Source of the DNA: Leisingera sp. M658
Lineage (GTDB): Bacteria > Pseudomonadota > Alphaproteobacteria > Rhodobacterales > Rhodobacteraceae
Assembly: GCF_025144145.1 (NCBI RefSeq)
Contig: NZ_CP083552.1
Span: 1-64,000 of the forward strand
Direction of reading: 5' to 3'
Length of the DNA stretch: 64,000 bases
Shown: piece by piece, positions 7,429 through 17,197 of the stretch
Layout: every line of letters begins with the position of its first letter
Numbering within the stretch: position 1 is the first letter of the stretch
Notes under the pieces: model-generated
Database searches by the model: none
The model's input: the letters and a program-made list of their open reading frames with translations, nothing else
What the model was told of the DNA's origin: nothing
Translations under genes and position numbers: made by a program

Positions 7429-8748
7429 ATGATGTCCGCAACCCGTCCCCGTCCTGAAAGCACTCTTTCATTTTATCTGCGCAACGGCGCTGTTGTCGGG
7501 ATCATCAAACTGGCGTCGGTGCCGCTGGTGCTGTCGATCTCGGTGCTGCTGGCGCGCTGGCTGGGGCCGCAGGAATACGGTGTCTATGCCATCGCCTGGT
7601 CGCTGGCCGCGATCGGCGCCGCGGCAGCCTCCGGCGGGGTGTCGCAATTTCTGACCCGGCGGGTGGCAGAGCTGCACAAGAGCGGCCGGCAGCCTGAAAT
7701 CCGGCCGCACATTGCCGCCGCGATGCTGCTGGTCATCCTTGCGGCGCTAGTGTTCCTGCTGCTGCTCGCCGCCGGCTGGAGCGCCCGTGCCCTGCCGCTG
7801 CCGCTTACCGGCGGCACCGTTGCGCTGATCTTTCTGGTGGCCGTCTTTATCGGGGTGATCAACATCGGCAGTGCCGCGCTGCGCGGGCTGGAGCGGGCCG
7901 CCGAAGGGCAGCTTTGCCTCCTGATCCTGGCCCCGGCGGCCTCGGCTGCTGCCCTGCTGCTGATGATTTCCCTCACCGGCAGCCGGACCGCCTGGGCTGC
8001 GCTGGCCGCAATGGCCGCCGGTTATGGGCTGGGCGCGGTGCTGTCGCAATGGCGACTCAGACGGCTGACCGCAGGGTTTCGCGGCCCCGCCAATGCCGTC
8101 CGCGCCCGCGCCCTGGTCCGCCCGGCCGCCGCGCAAAGCAAAACCTACATCGCCTATGCGGTGCTGATGATCCTGGGCCTGCAGCTGAACCTGCTTCTGG
8201 TCGGCGTCCTGCTGCAGGAGGAGCACGTCTCCTATTACAATCTGGCGGATAAGGCGGCCCAGTTTGCCGCGCTGCCGGTCGGCATCCTGGAGCTGCTGAT
8301 GGCCACCCGGGTTGTCAGCCTGTACACGCAGGGCGATTTTGACGGCCTCCGGAAGCTTTATCTGACCCTGACGCTGGCCGGGTTTGCGGCGGCCCTGCTG
8401 ATTGCCGCGCCGCTGTATGTCTTTGGCGAAGAGATCATCCGCCTGCTGCTGGGCCAAACCTATGCCAGCGGCATTTATCCGGTGATGCTGCTGCTGCTTG
8501 CTGCGCAGCTGCTGCGCGCAGCCTTCGGGCCGGTGACGGTGATGCTGCTGATGACCGGCCATCAGGCCTATTGCGTGGCCAGCCAGCTGACCGGGGCGGC
8601 GGTTCTTGCCACCGCCACCTGGCTGCTAGTGCCGCACTACGGGTTGCAGGGCGCAGGCATGGCCGCCACGGCCGGCGTTCTGGCAGCCTATCTGCCGCTG
8701 GCCGCCGGCGGCTACCGGACCCTTGGCCTGCGGCTGCCGTTCCTATGA
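7429..8748 (+). CDS. Wzx-type polysaccharide flippase (MATE/MOP superfamily)
   Basis: The 439-residue integral membrane protein has about 12-14 hydrophobic segments and the N-terminal pattern of oligosaccharide flippases (VLLARWLGPQEYGVYAIAWS, then GVSQFLTRRVAEL). Proteins of this type move undecaprenyl-linked repeat units across the inner membrane. A second in-frame ATG at 7432 is equally possible. The gene overlaps the next one by four bases, consistent with an operon. Its presence with EpsG- and Wza-like proteins indicates a Wzx/Wzy-dependent pathway rather than ABC export. Confidence 0.85.
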   Translation: MMSATRPRPESTLSFYLRNGAVVGIIKLASVPLVLSISVLLARWLGPQEYGVYAIAWSLAAIGAAAASGGVSQFLTRRVAELHKSGRQPEIRPHIAAAMLLVILAALVFLLLLAAGWSARALPLPLTGGTVALIFLVAVFIGVINIGSAALRGLERAAEGQLCLLILAPAASAAALLLMISLTGSRTAWAALAAMAAGYGLGAVLSQWRLRRLTAGFRGPANAVRARALVRPAAAQSKTYIAYAVLMILGLQLNLLLVGVLLQEEHVSYYNLADKAAQFAALPVGILELLMATRVVSLYTQGDFDGLRKLYLTLTLAGFAAALLIAAPLYVFGEEIIRLLLGQTYASGIYPVMLLLLAAQLLRAAFGPVTVMLLMTGHQAYCVASQLTGAAVLATATWLLVPHYGLQGAGMAATAGVLAAYLPLAAGGYRTLGLRLPFL

Positions 8749-9881
8749 ATCCTTGCATGTTTCCCGTCACGCAGCCCGGCTTTGCCGGCTTCATCGAGGA
8801 ACTGGAGCTGCTGGGCATCGAGCGCGGCACCGCCGCGGATCCCGGCGCCACCGCCTTTGCCGTGCTCAAGGCAGCCAGCGTGCAGCGCTGGCTGCTGGTG
8901 CCGCTTCTGGGGCGCGCGGCAGTGGCCGATGCCTTGCGGATGCTGACCCCGATGTCGCGCCGCGCGCGGCTGGCGAAATCCGCCGCCCTCGCCCTCAACG
9001 GCGCGGGGCTGCGCCCGGTCTGGACCCGCAACCGCATCTATCTGAAGGCGCGCGCACACACTTCCTGCCTGCACAGCTGGCCATCGGCGGCGTTTTTCTC
9101 GGGCACGCCGGGGCCTGAGCGCAAGATAACGGTGCAGCTGCGCGGCGCGCACAGCCGCGAAAACGCCTATCTGAAACTGGCCTGCTCGCCGCATGCCAAC
9201 ACGCTGATCGCAACCGAGGTGCGGGCACTGCAGATCGTGCGCAAGCTGGACCTGGCGTCAGCGCTGCTGCCGTCCGTGCTGGGATACACCCGGTTCGGCC
9301 CCCGCCGGGCGTATATCTGCAGCGACGAGACCCGCCCCGGCTTCAAACCGGCCCGCACCCTGGGCCAGGGCCATTTCGGTTTTCTGGACGAGATGGCGGC
9401 AAAAACGGCAGCCCCTCTCAGCGGCCAATACATCCACGATCTGCAGCAGCAGCACACCGCGGCAGCAAAAACCCTGCTGCCGGCGCAAACCAATCTGGCC
9501 GCGCGCGGGCTGGAAACCCTGCGCCGGATCCATGCCCGCAGCCCGGTACCTGCCGCCCTGGCGCATGGCGACTTCACCCCCTGGAACTGCACCGCTACCG
9601 GCGCCCGCCTTTATGTTTTCGACTGGGAGCTGTCGGCCCGCCATCCGCTGGGCTGGGACCATTTGCATTTCCTGCTCAGCACCGGTGCCGCGCCGCCCTC
9701 GGGTGATCCGGCCCCGCTGCTGCGCCTGATGCAGGCGCGCTGGCATCGCGGATCGTCCGAGGGCGCCCGCTTCCTGCTGATCGCCTATCTTCTGGACCGG
9801 ATTTTCCGGGGCAATGCCTGCCCTGCCAGCCCGGTAATGCTGCAGCATCTGCTGGCAGCGCCTGCGCAAGACGCCGCATGA
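8745..9881 (+). CDS. Aminoglycoside/choline kinase-like phosphotransferase
   Basis: The 378-residue protein carries the kinase-like catalytic loop LAHGDFTPWNC (the H-G-D-x4-N motif) and the metal-binding Asp in VFDWELSARHPLGWDH. These define the APH/choline kinase family, which phosphorylates small hydroxylated molecules with ATP. The N-terminal 150 residues are not recognised. The ATG at 8745 overlaps the flippase stop and the gene end overlaps the EpsG-like gene, so it is translationally embedded in the polysaccharide operon. A role in phosphorylating or modifying a sugar or lipid intermediate is inferred only from location. Confidence 0.75.
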   Translation: MNPCMFPVTQPGFAGFIEELELLGIERGTAADPGATAFAVLKAASVQRWLLVPLLGRAAVADALRMLTPMSRRARLAKSAALALNGAGLRPVWTRNRIYLKARAHTSCLHSWPSAAFFSGTPGPERKITVQLRGAHSRENAYLKLACSPHANTLIATEVRALQIVRKLDLASALLPSVLGYTRFGPRRAYICSDETRPGFKPARTLGQGHFGFLDEMAAKTAAPLSGQYIHDLQQQHTAAAKTLLPAQTNLAARGLETLRRIHARSPVPAALAHGDFTPWNCTATGARLYVFDWELSARHPLGWDHLHFLLSTGAAPPSGDPAPLLRLMQARWHRGSSEGARFLLIAYLLDRIFRGNACPASPVMLQHLLAAPAQDAA

Positions 9882-10945
9882 TCGCGCCGGTGCATCTGAT
9901 CTATTTTGCCATTGTCCTGGCGGCAGGCCTCGCATCCCTTGCAGCGCTGCAGGTCAGGGGCCGGCCGGCGCAGCTGCTGGCCGGCCTGCCCATTGTCGCG
10001 CTGGTTTCACTGGCGGTCAGCTGGCGCGATGTCCAGCTTGGCGCCGACACCCGTATTTATCTGGAGATGTACAGCCACCCCGAACGGTTCGAGCGCTTTG
10101 TCGAGACCGCCTATATCGCCGCAATCCGCCTGCTGCGCCATTTCAGCACCGATGGCACGTTCTACTTGTTCGCCAGCGCCTTTGCCGCCAACCTGATTGT
10201 CTACTTGGGCTTTGCGCGCTTCAATCCCCGGCTGGCCGGTTTTGCCTTTGCGCTGTATTGCGCCTCGCCGGTGTTCTGGACCGTGAACATCCTGATCCTG
10301 CGCAACGGCCTGGCGGCGGCGCTGATCCTGCACGCCACGCTGATCCTGGTCACTGCGGGACGCAGCCGCAGCTTTTTCGCCCTGGCGCTGGCGGGCGGCG
10401 GCTTTCACTATTCCGCACTGGGCCATGCGCTGTTCCTGTCCGCCGCCGATCTGTCGACTGCGCGGCGCACGGCGCTATCCGCAGGTGCCCTGATCTGCGC
10501 TGGCGCGGCCCTGATTCTGCTCTTCCCCTATGTGTCCGGCAGTGCCACCCCCTGGATCGAGCGGTTCGAGGATTACCAGCACTACGCCGCCACCGGACAG
10601 TTCGCCTATGAAAACGCATCGCTGAAGCCGCAGCATGCAATCCCGCTTCTGGTGTTGCTTGGCGCGCTGCTGGAATGGCGGCGTCTGCAAGACACCGAGA
10701 AACTGCTGCTGCGCTACTACCTGGCGCTGCTGATCCTGGCGGCGCTGTTCTGGGACAATGTTCTGTTCCGCGACCGGATCTACCTGCCCGCCCAGATGAT
10801 GGAGCCGCTGTTTCTGGCGCTGTTCCTGCGCCGGGTGCTGCGCGAGGACGTCCTGTTTGCTGTCGGCGGCTTTGCCTTTTTCCTGATGCTGGCAGCGGGA
10901 ACAATCCTGATCTGGGGACCGCGCAATGTGCTGCAAGTCTACTGA
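9878..10945 (+). CDS. EpsG-family polysaccharide polymerase (Wzy-like)
   Basis: The 355-residue protein is predicted to have about 10 membrane segments. It has the EpsG features LGADTRIYLEMYSHPERFE after the first helices, and a central VNILILRNGLAAALILHA, the region with the conserved Arg. EpsG/Wzy proteins polymerise undecaprenyl-linked repeat units at the periplasmic face. The start codon overlaps the kinase-like gene (ATGA). A second polymerase/ligase-like protein is encoded at 25999-27387, so the locus has two candidates for polymerisation. Confidence 0.75.
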   Translation: MIAPVHLIYFAIVLAAGLASLAALQVRGRPAQLLAGLPIVALVSLAVSWRDVQLGADTRIYLEMYSHPERFERFVETAYIAAIRLLRHFSTDGTFYLFASAFAANLIVYLGFARFNPRLAGFAFALYCASPVFWTVNILILRNGLAAALILHATLILVTAGRSRSFFALALAGGGFHYSALGHALFLSAADLSTARRTALSAGALICAGAALILLFPYVSGSATPWIERFEDYQHYAATGQFAYENASLKPQHAIPLLVLLGALLEWRRLQDTEKLLLRYYLALLILAALFWDNVLFRDRIYLPAQMMEPLFLALFLRRVLREDVLFAVGGFAFFLMLAAGTILIWGPRNVLQVY

Positions 10946-10989
10946 ACCGGCGCCTGACTGCCGCCGCAAAACCGTGTTGGAGAGCTGAC

Positions 10990-12369
10990 ATGAACGGTAT
11001 CAGCCTGCCGCAGCGCGACCAGCTTCTGCTCCGGTTCTTTGCTTGCCTCGATGCGCACGGTGTCTCTTATTGCGTGCTGTCCGGCCTGTCGGCCGAGAAC
11101 CCGGAATATGATCTGGACGTGGATATCTCCGCCGCCCCCGGCGACGGACCGCTGATCGCCAGGCTTGTGCGGGACTTCGCGCAGGATAACGATCTGCTGC
11201 TGCTGTTTGATATCTGGTCAGGCACCTGCAGCCGCGCCTATACGCTGGTCCTGCGCGGCAGTGCCGGGCGGGTGATGCTGAAGCTGGACATCATGGCGGG
11301 CTATGGCTCCTTTCGCACCGGCGAGGTGCTGCGCCACGCGGAACTTGCCCGCAACAGGGTCTATAACGGGATGTTCTGGACCCTGCCGCCGCAATCCGAA
11401 CTGGCCTATCTGGCGGTCCGGCATGTGCTGAAGAACGACAACCGGACCTACCGCGCCGCCCGGATCCGGGAGTTGCACGCCGCCGTGGACATGGCAGCCT
11501 TCAAGGCTGCCTTTGCCCCCGTCATTCTGGACGCGGCCAAGGCCGCAGCAACCGGCCGGCTGCCGGAACAGGGTGCAGCGCTGCGGCGGCGGCTGGTGCG
11601 CTATGGCAAGGCGCGCATGGGGGGCCGCCGCCGTCTGATTGCCGCGGTGCAGGAAGCCGCGCGGCACCTGCAGCGGATCCGCCATCCGGTGGGCTGCAGC
11701 ATCGCGTTTCTGGGGCCGGACGGCTCTGGCAAATCCACCTTGATCGCGGCGCTGCACAAAAGGCTGTCACCGGTGTTTCACGGCGTGACCCTGCTCTACT
11801 GGCGGCCCCGTCTGCTGCCAACGCCGGGGCGGCTGAAATTCTGGAACCCGGCGCCAGAGAAACAGGAAAACCCCAACCCGCACGATGTGGTGCCGCACGG
11901 GCGGGCGGTGTCGCTGGTGCGGCTGTTCTATTTTACCTGCGATTACATCCTGGGGCATTTCCTGGTGGTCCTGCCCCGGATGATCCGCAAGGATCTGGTG
12001 ATTTTCGACCGCTTCCTGAACGACATCCGCCTTGACCCGCTGCGCTACCGCATGGCGGTACCGGCGCGGCTGCTGCGGCTGATCGAACGTCTCGCACCCA
12101 AGCCGGGCATTATCTTTGCGCTGCATGGCCCGCCAGAGGTGCTGCACAGCAGAAAACCGGAACTCAGCCTGGCAGAGACCGCCAGACAGGTGGATCTGCT
12201 GCTGCAGATGGCCCGCGGGAACCGCCATTTTACGGCGGTCCAAGTTGATAGGGATATTGAACACATTGCTGATGAGATCATTGAAACCCTCCTGGCGGCT
12301 TGCGCGGAGAACGGCGGAAAACATACCGGACCCCGCGCGGGACCCCGGACCCGCCCCTCAGCCGGATAA
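10990..12369 (+). CDS. Two-domain protein: nucleotidyltransferase-like N-terminus, thymidylate kinase-like P-loop domain
   Basis: The 459-residue protein has a P-loop GPDGSGKST at residues 242-250 followed by a thymidylate-kinase-like domain (FDRFLNDIRLDPLRYR, PEVLHSRKPELS). The first 200 residues (YCVLSGLSAENPEYDLDVDI, then VMLKLDIM) resemble nucleotidyltransferase-fold proteins found in surface-polysaccharide clusters. Its ATG is preceded by GGAGAG. The 3' end overlaps the probable start of the next gene by about 100 bases in another frame. Similar proteins accompany exopolysaccharide genes, but neither substrate nor reaction is known to me. Confidence 0.6.
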   Translation: MNGISLPQRDQLLLRFFACLDAHGVSYCVLSGLSAENPEYDLDVDISAAPGDGPLIARLVRDFAQDNDLLLLFDIWSGTCSRAYTLVLRGSAGRVMLKLDIMAGYGSFRTGEVLRHAELARNRVYNGMFWTLPPQSELAYLAVRHVLKNDNRTYRAARIRELHAAVDMAAFKAAFAPVILDAAKAAATGRLPEQGAALRRRLVRYGKARMGGRRRLIAAVQEAARHLQRIRHPVGCSIAFLGPDGSGKSTLIAALHKRLSPVFHGVTLLYWRPRLLPTPGRLKFWNPAPEKQENPNPHDVVPHGRAVSLVRLFYFTCDYILGHFLVVLPRMIRKDLVIFDRFLNDIRLDPLRYRMAVPARLLRLIERLAPKPGIIFALHGPPEVLHSRKPELSLAETARQVDLLLQMARGNRHFTAVQVDRDIEHIADEIIETLLAACAENGGKHTGPRAGPRTRPSAG

Positions 12370-14581
12370 CGCAGCGCCGGTCCTGTTTCTGGACTCGGTC
12401 TCCGACATGTACGGATCGTCCCGCATCGGGCGCTTTATCATCACCTTTCTGCAGGACGCCGGATATGCGGTGGATGCGCTGGTCGCGGTGGAACGCAACG
12501 GCCCCGCCGCCCGCTATGCCCGGCAGGCGGACCTGCCGATCCTGGTGATGCGGGACTTCCGGCAGGCGCCGTTCAAAAGCCTGGCCAGGGTGATCCGCAA
12601 CTCTGTCCGCTTTGCAGCCCTGCTGCGCAAGGACTTTCCCCGGCACCGGACCCTCTATTGCAACACATTCGCCACTTTGCCCGCAGCCCTGATTGCCCGC
12701 CTGATGCGCCGCCGCTGCATTCTGCATCTGCATGAAACCGCCCCCGGCCCCGCCGCGGCCTGGCTGCTGAAGACGGTGATGCGGCTGTCCGGCCTGCGGG
12801 CCATCGTTGTGTCGCAGGCCGTCAGGGACTCCTGGGGGCTGGAAACCGCCGCGCAGGTGCAGGTTGTTCACAACGGCATTCCCGATCTGGACACAGGCGC
12901 CGCCGCTGCCGGGGACAGCCGCCCCTGGGACATCGCCTTTGCCGGGCGGCTGACCGCGAAAAAGGGGTTTTATGTCTTCCTCGATGCCCTGCGCCAGCTG
13001 GACACGCCCCGGCACCGGGGCGCCAAAATCCTGATTCTGGGCGGCTGCCTGCCCGGCGAGACCCTGCCCCCCGGCACATTTGCAGGCTTCACTCATCTGC
13101 AACTGGACTATCTGGGCGAACGCCCCGATGCCGCGGCGTTCTTTGCGCAAAGCAAGGTGGCCTGCATCCCCTCGCTGTTTGCCGACCCCTTCCCGACCAC
13201 CGCGCTGGAGGCGCTGCGCGCGGGCTGCCTGGTGGCGGCCTCCGATACCGGCGGCCTGCCCGAAGCACTGCAAGGCACCGCCAGCACGCTGGTGGCGCCG
13301 GGCAACGCCAAAGCGCTGGCACAGGCGCTGGCGGCCCATCTGGCCGAGACAGACCCGGACGGCGCCCGCCGGAACCGCGCGCAATACGAGGCCCGCTTTA
13401 CCTTGCAGGGTTTCAAAGCGCGGTTTCTGGCAGGCCTCGCGCCGCAACAGGCACGCCCTGCCCCGCAAATGAAAGCCGCCATTCTTGGCACGGTCGGAGT
13501 GCCAGGACGCTATGGCGGGTTTGAAACGCTGGCGGAAAACCTGGTGCGCTATTCGATGGCGCAACACCGCAAGGCGGCGGATCTGACCGTCTATTGCAGC
13601 GCCCGCGCCTACCCTGCCCGCCCGGCCCGGTTCCTGACCGCCCGGCTGCGCTATTCGCGGCTGAACGCCAACGGCATTCAAAGCATCGCCTATGATGCGG
13701 TGACAGCGCTGGATGCGGTGCGGCGCGGCCATGACGTGCTGCTGCTGCTGGGGGTGTCAGGGGCCTTTGTGCTGCCGCTGATCCGCCTGGTGTCCCGCGC
13801 GCGGATCATCACCAATGTCGACGGGATCGAATGGCGGCGGGCCAAATGGCGGGGGCCTGCCCGCCATTTTCTGCGCTGGTCCGAAGGCATGGCCGTGCGC
13901 TGGTCGCATCAGGTCATTGCCGACAACCAAGGCATTGCCGATCACCTGCGGGACAGCTACGGCATCACTGCCGAAGTCATCGCCTATGGCGGCGACCACG
14001 CGCTTGCCGCTTTTGGCACGGCCGGCAGCGATGATCCCGCGCTGCCCGCCCGCTATGCTTTGGCGCTGTGCCGGATTGAGCCTGAGAACAATCCCGAAAT
14101 GATCCTGACAGCCTTTGCGCAGGCCGGGCAGCCGCTGGTCTTTGCCGGCAATTGGAACAACAGCACCTTCGGGCGCAGGCTGCGGGCGCAGTTCGGCGGC
14201 CATCCCGCATTGCATCTGCTGGACCCGGTCTACGATCCCGCTGCGCTGTGCCGTCTGCGCTCGGGCGCAGCGCTTTATGTGCATGGCCACTCGGCCGGCG
14301 GCACCAACCCCGCCTTGGTCGAAATGATGCATTTCAACCTGCCGGTTCTCGCCTATGATTGCAGCTTCAACCGCTACACCACCGAACAGCAGGCCGCCTA
14401 TTTCACCTCCTCCGCGGCGCTGGCAGAGTTGATATCCAGCGGATTTGACGATACCGCCGCAGCAGCAGCCCTGTGCGACGTTGCCCGGCGGCGCTACAGA
14501 TGGGACCGGATCGGGCAGCAGTACTTCGGCCTGATGCAGGCGGAAACACAGAAGACAAGAGGTCAGAGGCGATGCAGATAG
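12272..14581 (+). CDS. Fused double glycosyltransferase (GT4 domain plus DUF1972-type rhamnosyltransferase-like domain)
   Basis: One uninterrupted frame encodes 769 residues. Residues 1-399 are a GT4-type transferase (LFLDSVSDMYGSSRIGRFI, VVHNGIPDLDTG, FAGRLTAKKGFYVFLDAL, then DPFPTTALEALRAGC). Residues 400-769 begin MKAAILGTVGVPGRYGGFET, the hallmark start of DUF1972 glycosyltransferases often annotated as rhamnosyltransferases, and continue with TNVDGIEWRRAKW and HGHSAGGTNPALVEMM. An internal ATG at 13469 could start the second half alone, but no Shine-Dalgarno-like sequence precedes it and no stop separates the halves. The ATG at 12272 is tentative because it lacks a clear ribosome binding site. 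rfbC overlaps the end by ten bases. Confidence 0.8.
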   Translation: MRSLKPSWRLARRTAENIPDPARDPGPAPQPDNAAPVLFLDSVSDMYGSSRIGRFIITFLQDAGYAVDALVAVERNGPAARYARQADLPILVMRDFRQAPFKSLARVIRNSVRFAALLRKDFPRHRTLYCNTFATLPAALIARLMRRRCILHLHETAPGPAAAWLLKTVMRLSGLRAIVVSQAVRDSWGLETAAQVQVVHNGIPDLDTGAAAAGDSRPWDIAFAGRLTAKKGFYVFLDALRQLDTPRHRGAKILILGGCLPGETLPPGTFAGFTHLQLDYLGERPDAAAFFAQSKVACIPSLFADPFPTTALEALRAGCLVAASDTGGLPEALQGTASTLVAPGNAKALAQALAAHLAETDPDGARRNRAQYEARFTLQGFKARFLAGLAPQQARPAPQMKAAILGTVGVPGRYGGFETLAENLVRYSMAQHRKAADLTVYCSARAYPARPARFLTARLRYSRLNANGIQSIAYDAVTALDAVRRGHDVLLLLGVSGAFVLPLIRLVSRARIITNVDGIEWRRAKWRGPARHFLRWSEGMAVRWSHQVIADNQGIADHLRDSYGITAEVIAYGGDHALAAFGTAGSDDPALPARYALALCRIEPENNPEMILTAFAQAGQPLVFAGNWNNSTFGRRLRAQFGGHPALHLLDPVYDPAALCRLRSGAALYVHGHSAGGTNPALVEMMHFNLPVLAYDCSFNRYTTEQQAAYFTSSAALAELISSGFDDTAAAAALCDVARRRYRWDRIGQQYFGLMQAETQKTRGQRRCR

Positions 14582-15126
14582 ACGAAACAGGGCTGCCGGG
14601 GCTGAAGGTGCTGACACCGGCCCGGTTCGGCGACGCGCGCGGCTTTTTCAGCGAAAGCTGGAACCGGCAGCGGCTGGCCGACCAAGGCATCGATCTGGAC
14701 TTTGTGCAGGACAACCATTCTGTCTCAGCCCAAACCGGCACCCTGCGCGGTTTGCATTTCCAATCCCCGCCCCATGCCCAGGACAAGCTGGTGCGCTGCG
14801 GCCAGGGCGTCCTGTTCGACGTGGCGGTGGATATCCGCAAAGGCTCGCCCGCTTACGGCAAATGGTTCGGCATTGAACTCAGCGCTGAGAACGGCAAGCA
14901 ATTGCTGGTGCCCAAAGGCTTCCTGCACGGCTTCCTGACCCGCGCACCGGACACCGAGGTGATCTATAAATGCACCGATTATTACGCGCCCGACTGCGAC
15001 GGCGCGGTGGCCTGGGACAGCTGCGGCATCGATTGGGCATTTGACGGCACGCCCGTCCTGTCGGACAAAGACCAAAGCGCACCGGCGCTGGCGGATTTCG
15101 ACAGCCCCTTTGCCTGGGAAGGATAA
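14572..15126 (+). CDS. rfbC: dTDP-4-dehydrorhamnose 3,5-epimerase
   Basis: The 184-residue protein has the cupin epimerase signature [18 protein letters not shown], the FVQDNHS substrate-loop and [20 protein letters not shown]. RmlC/RfbC catalyses the third step of dTDP-L-rhamnose synthesis, double epimerisation at C3 and C5. The ATG at 14572 lies inside the end of the glycosyltransferase gene and follows AGAGG. It heads a complete rfbC-B-D-A set, so the polymer very likely contains rhamnose or a related 6-deoxyhexose. Confidence 0.95.
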   Translation: MQIDETGLPGLKVLTPARFGDARGFFSESWNRQRLADQGIDLDFVQDNHSVSAQTGTLRGLHFQSPPHAQDKLVRCGQGVLFDVAVDIRKGSPAYGKWFGIELSAENGKQLLVPKGFLHGFLTRAPDTEVIYKCTDYYAPDCDGAVAWDSCGIDWAFDGTPVLSDKDQSAPALADFDSPFAWEG

Positions 15127-15158
15127 GTGATGGAAATACTCGCAGCCGGAGGCGCGGC

Positions 15159-16211
15159 ATGAAGATACTGGTGACCGGCGGGGCCGGCTTTATCGGCTCG
15201 GCAGTGGTGCGGCTGGCGGTGGCGCGCGGCCATCAGGTGGTGAATCTGGATGCGCTGACCTATGCCGCCTGCCTGGCGAATGTGGCCGGGGCCGCACAAA
15301 GCCCGCTTTACGCGTTTGAGCAGGCCGACATCCGCGACCGCGCCGCACTGGACCGCGTATTTGAAACCCACCAGCCGGACGCGGTGATGCATCTGGCGGC
15401 GGAATCCCACGTGGACCGTTCGATCGACGGGCCGGGCGATTTTGTCGAGACCAATATCACCGGCACCTATCAGATGCTGGAGGCCGCCCGCAAATACTGG
15501 ACCGCGGCCGGCAAGCCGGAGGGGTTCCGTTTCCATCATATCTCAACCGATGAGGTCTACGGCAGCTTGCCTGCCGACCCGGCGGTAATGTTCACCGAAG
15601 ACACCGCCTATGATCCGCGTTCGCCCTATTCCGCCTCCAAGGCCGCCAGCGACCATCTGGTGCGCGCCTGGGCCGAGACCTATGGCCTGCCGGTGGTGCT
15701 GACCAATTGCTCCAACAACTACGGCCCCTACCACTTCCCGGAAAAGCTGATCCCGGTGGTGATCCTCAATGCGCTGGCGGGCAAGCCGCTGCCGATTTAC
15801 GGCGACGGCTCCAACGTGCGCGACTGGCTGTATGTGGAGGATCACGCCGACGCCCTCCTCTTGGTGGTGCAAAAGGGCGCATTGGGCCGCAGCTACAATA
15901 TCGGCGGCGAGAATGAGCGCTCGAACCTGGAGCTGGTGCAGACGCTCTGTGCGATCCTGGATGGCAAGCGGCCGCGCGCGGACGGCAAATCCTACAAGGA
16001 TCAGATCACCTTTGTCACGGACCGCCCGGGCCATGACGCGCGCTATGCCATCGACCCCAGCCGCATCCGCGACGAACTCGGCTGGCGCCCCTCGGTGACG
16101 GTCGAGGAAGGTCTGGAGCGCACGGTGCAATGGTATCTCGACAACGAGGCCTGGTGGCGCGCGCTGCAGAACCGCGACGGGGTCGGCCAGCGGCTGGGGA
16201 CGGGGAAGTGA
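15159..16211 (+). CDS. rfbB: dTDP-glucose 4,6-dehydratase
   Basis: The 350-residue extended SDR has the NAD loop [12 protein letters not shown] at the N-terminus, [13 protein letters not shown], the TDEVYG catalytic segment and YSASKAASD as the Tyr-x3-Lys motif. It converts dTDP-glucose to dTDP-4-keto-6-deoxyglucose, the second step of rhamnose synthesis. GGAGG precedes the ATG. The length is normal for RmlB. Confidence 0.95.
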   Translation: MKILVTGGAGFIGSAVVRLAVARGHQVVNLDALTYAACLANVAGAAQSPLYAFEQADIRDRAALDRVFETHQPDAVMHLAAESHVDRSIDGPGDFVETNITGTYQMLEAARKYWTAAGKPEGFRFHHISTDEVYGSLPADPAVMFTEDTAYDPRSPYSASKAASDHLVRAWAETYGLPVVLTNCSNNYGPYHFPEKLIPVVILNALAGKPLPIYGDGSNVRDWLYVEDHADALLLVVQKGALGRSYNIGGENERSNLELVQTLCAILDGKRPRADGKSYKDQITFVTDRPGHDARYAIDPSRIRDELGWRPSVTVEEGLERTVQWYLDNEAWWRALQNRDGVGQRLGTGK

Positions 16212-16259
16212 AGGCTTTCCGGCTGGAAAGCCTGCCCCCCTCTCGGCGGCAAAGCCGCC
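16212..16259 (+). other. Two consecutive hairpins between rfbB and rfbD
   Basis: AGGCTTTCC-GGCT-GGAAAGCCT (16212-16233) is a perfect 9-bp stem starting right after the rfbB stop codon, and GGCGGC-AAA-GCCGCC (16245-16259) is a second hairpin. No T-run follows, so these are more likely RNA-stabilising or REP-like structures than a full terminator. They sit in the longest gap (134 bases) of the rfb set. Confidence 0.55.
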
Positions 16260-16345
16260 TGCCGGGCAGCGGGACGGGGATATTTCGGGCCAGATGAAGA
16301 AGGATCCCGCCTTGCGGCGGGGCGCGGGAAGCAAAGGGAGCGGGA

Positions 16346-17197
16346 ATGAGCATTCTGGTTTTTGGCAGGACCGGCCAGCTGGCGCGAGAACTGGCAGTTT
16401 ATGACGGCGTCACCTGCCTGGGCCGCGATCAGGCGGATCTGTCGGATCCCGAAGCCTGTGCCGGAGCGATCCGGCAGGCAGAGCCGCAGGCGGTGATCAA
16501 TGCCGCGGCCTATACCGCGGTCGACAAAGCGGAAGAAGAAGAGGTACTGGCAACCGTGATCAACGGCGCAGCCCCCGGCGCCATGGCGGCGGCCTGCGCG
16601 GACATGGGCATCCCCTTTGTCACCGTCTCCACCGATTACGTTTTTGACGGCAGCGGCACCGCGCCCTGGCAGCCCGGCGATGCTGCCGGCCCCTTGAACG
16701 CCTATGGCCGCTCCAAACTGGCAGGCGAACAAGCGGTGCGCGCAGCGGACGGCGCATATGCCATATTGCGCACTTCCTGGGTGGTCTCGGCGCATGGGAA
16801 TAACTTCGTGAAAACCATGCTGCGGCTGGGACACGAACGTGACCGCCTGACCATTGTTGCTGATCAGACCGGCGCGCCGACCCCGGCGCGGGATATTGCG
16901 GCGGCCTGCCTTGCGATGGCCCGGCAGCTGATGACGGATCCGGGCAAATCCGGCACCTATCATTTTACAGGCGCCCCGCAGACCAGCTGGGCGGGTTTCG
17001 CACGCGAGATCTTTGCGCAGGCCAACGTGGTTTGCACGGTGGAGGATATCCCCACCGCTGCTTATCCGACGCCCGCAGCGCGACCCTTGAATTCACGTCT
17101 CGATTGCACATCACTGGAGACGGTTTTCGGCATCCCGCAACCGGACTGGCCGATGGGGCTGACTGAGATTCTGAAAGATTTGGGAGAATTGGCATGA
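16346..17197 (+). CDS. rfbD: dTDP-4-dehydrorhamnose reductase
   Basis: The 283-residue protein starts [20 protein letters not shown] (NADPH loop) and has [21 protein letters not shown] and YGRSKLAGE with the active Tyr and Lys. RmlD/RfbD makes dTDP-L-rhamnose in the last step. AAGGGAG precedes the ATG. Its stop overlaps the rfbA start (ATGA). Confidence 0.95.
   Translation: MSILVFGRTGQLARELAVYDGVTCLGRDQADLSDPEACAGAIRQAEPQAVINAAAYTAVDKAEEEEVLATVINGAAPGAMAAACADMGIPFVTVSTDYVFDGSGTAPWQPGDAAGPLNAYGRSKLAGEQAVRAADGAYAILRTSWVVSAHGNNFVKTMLRLGHERDRLTIVADQTGAPTPARDIAAACLAMARQLMTDPGKSGTYHFTGAPQTSWAGFAREIFAQANVVCTVEDIPTAAYPTPAARPLNSRLDCTSLETVFGIPQPDWPMGLTEILKDLGELA

Noticed and set aside
12278-13732. Long minus-strand open frame opposite the fused glycosyltransferase
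   Set aside because: GC-rich shadow frame; the Gln/Arg/Gly-rich product has no domain, while the plus strand has clear glycosyltransferase motifs.
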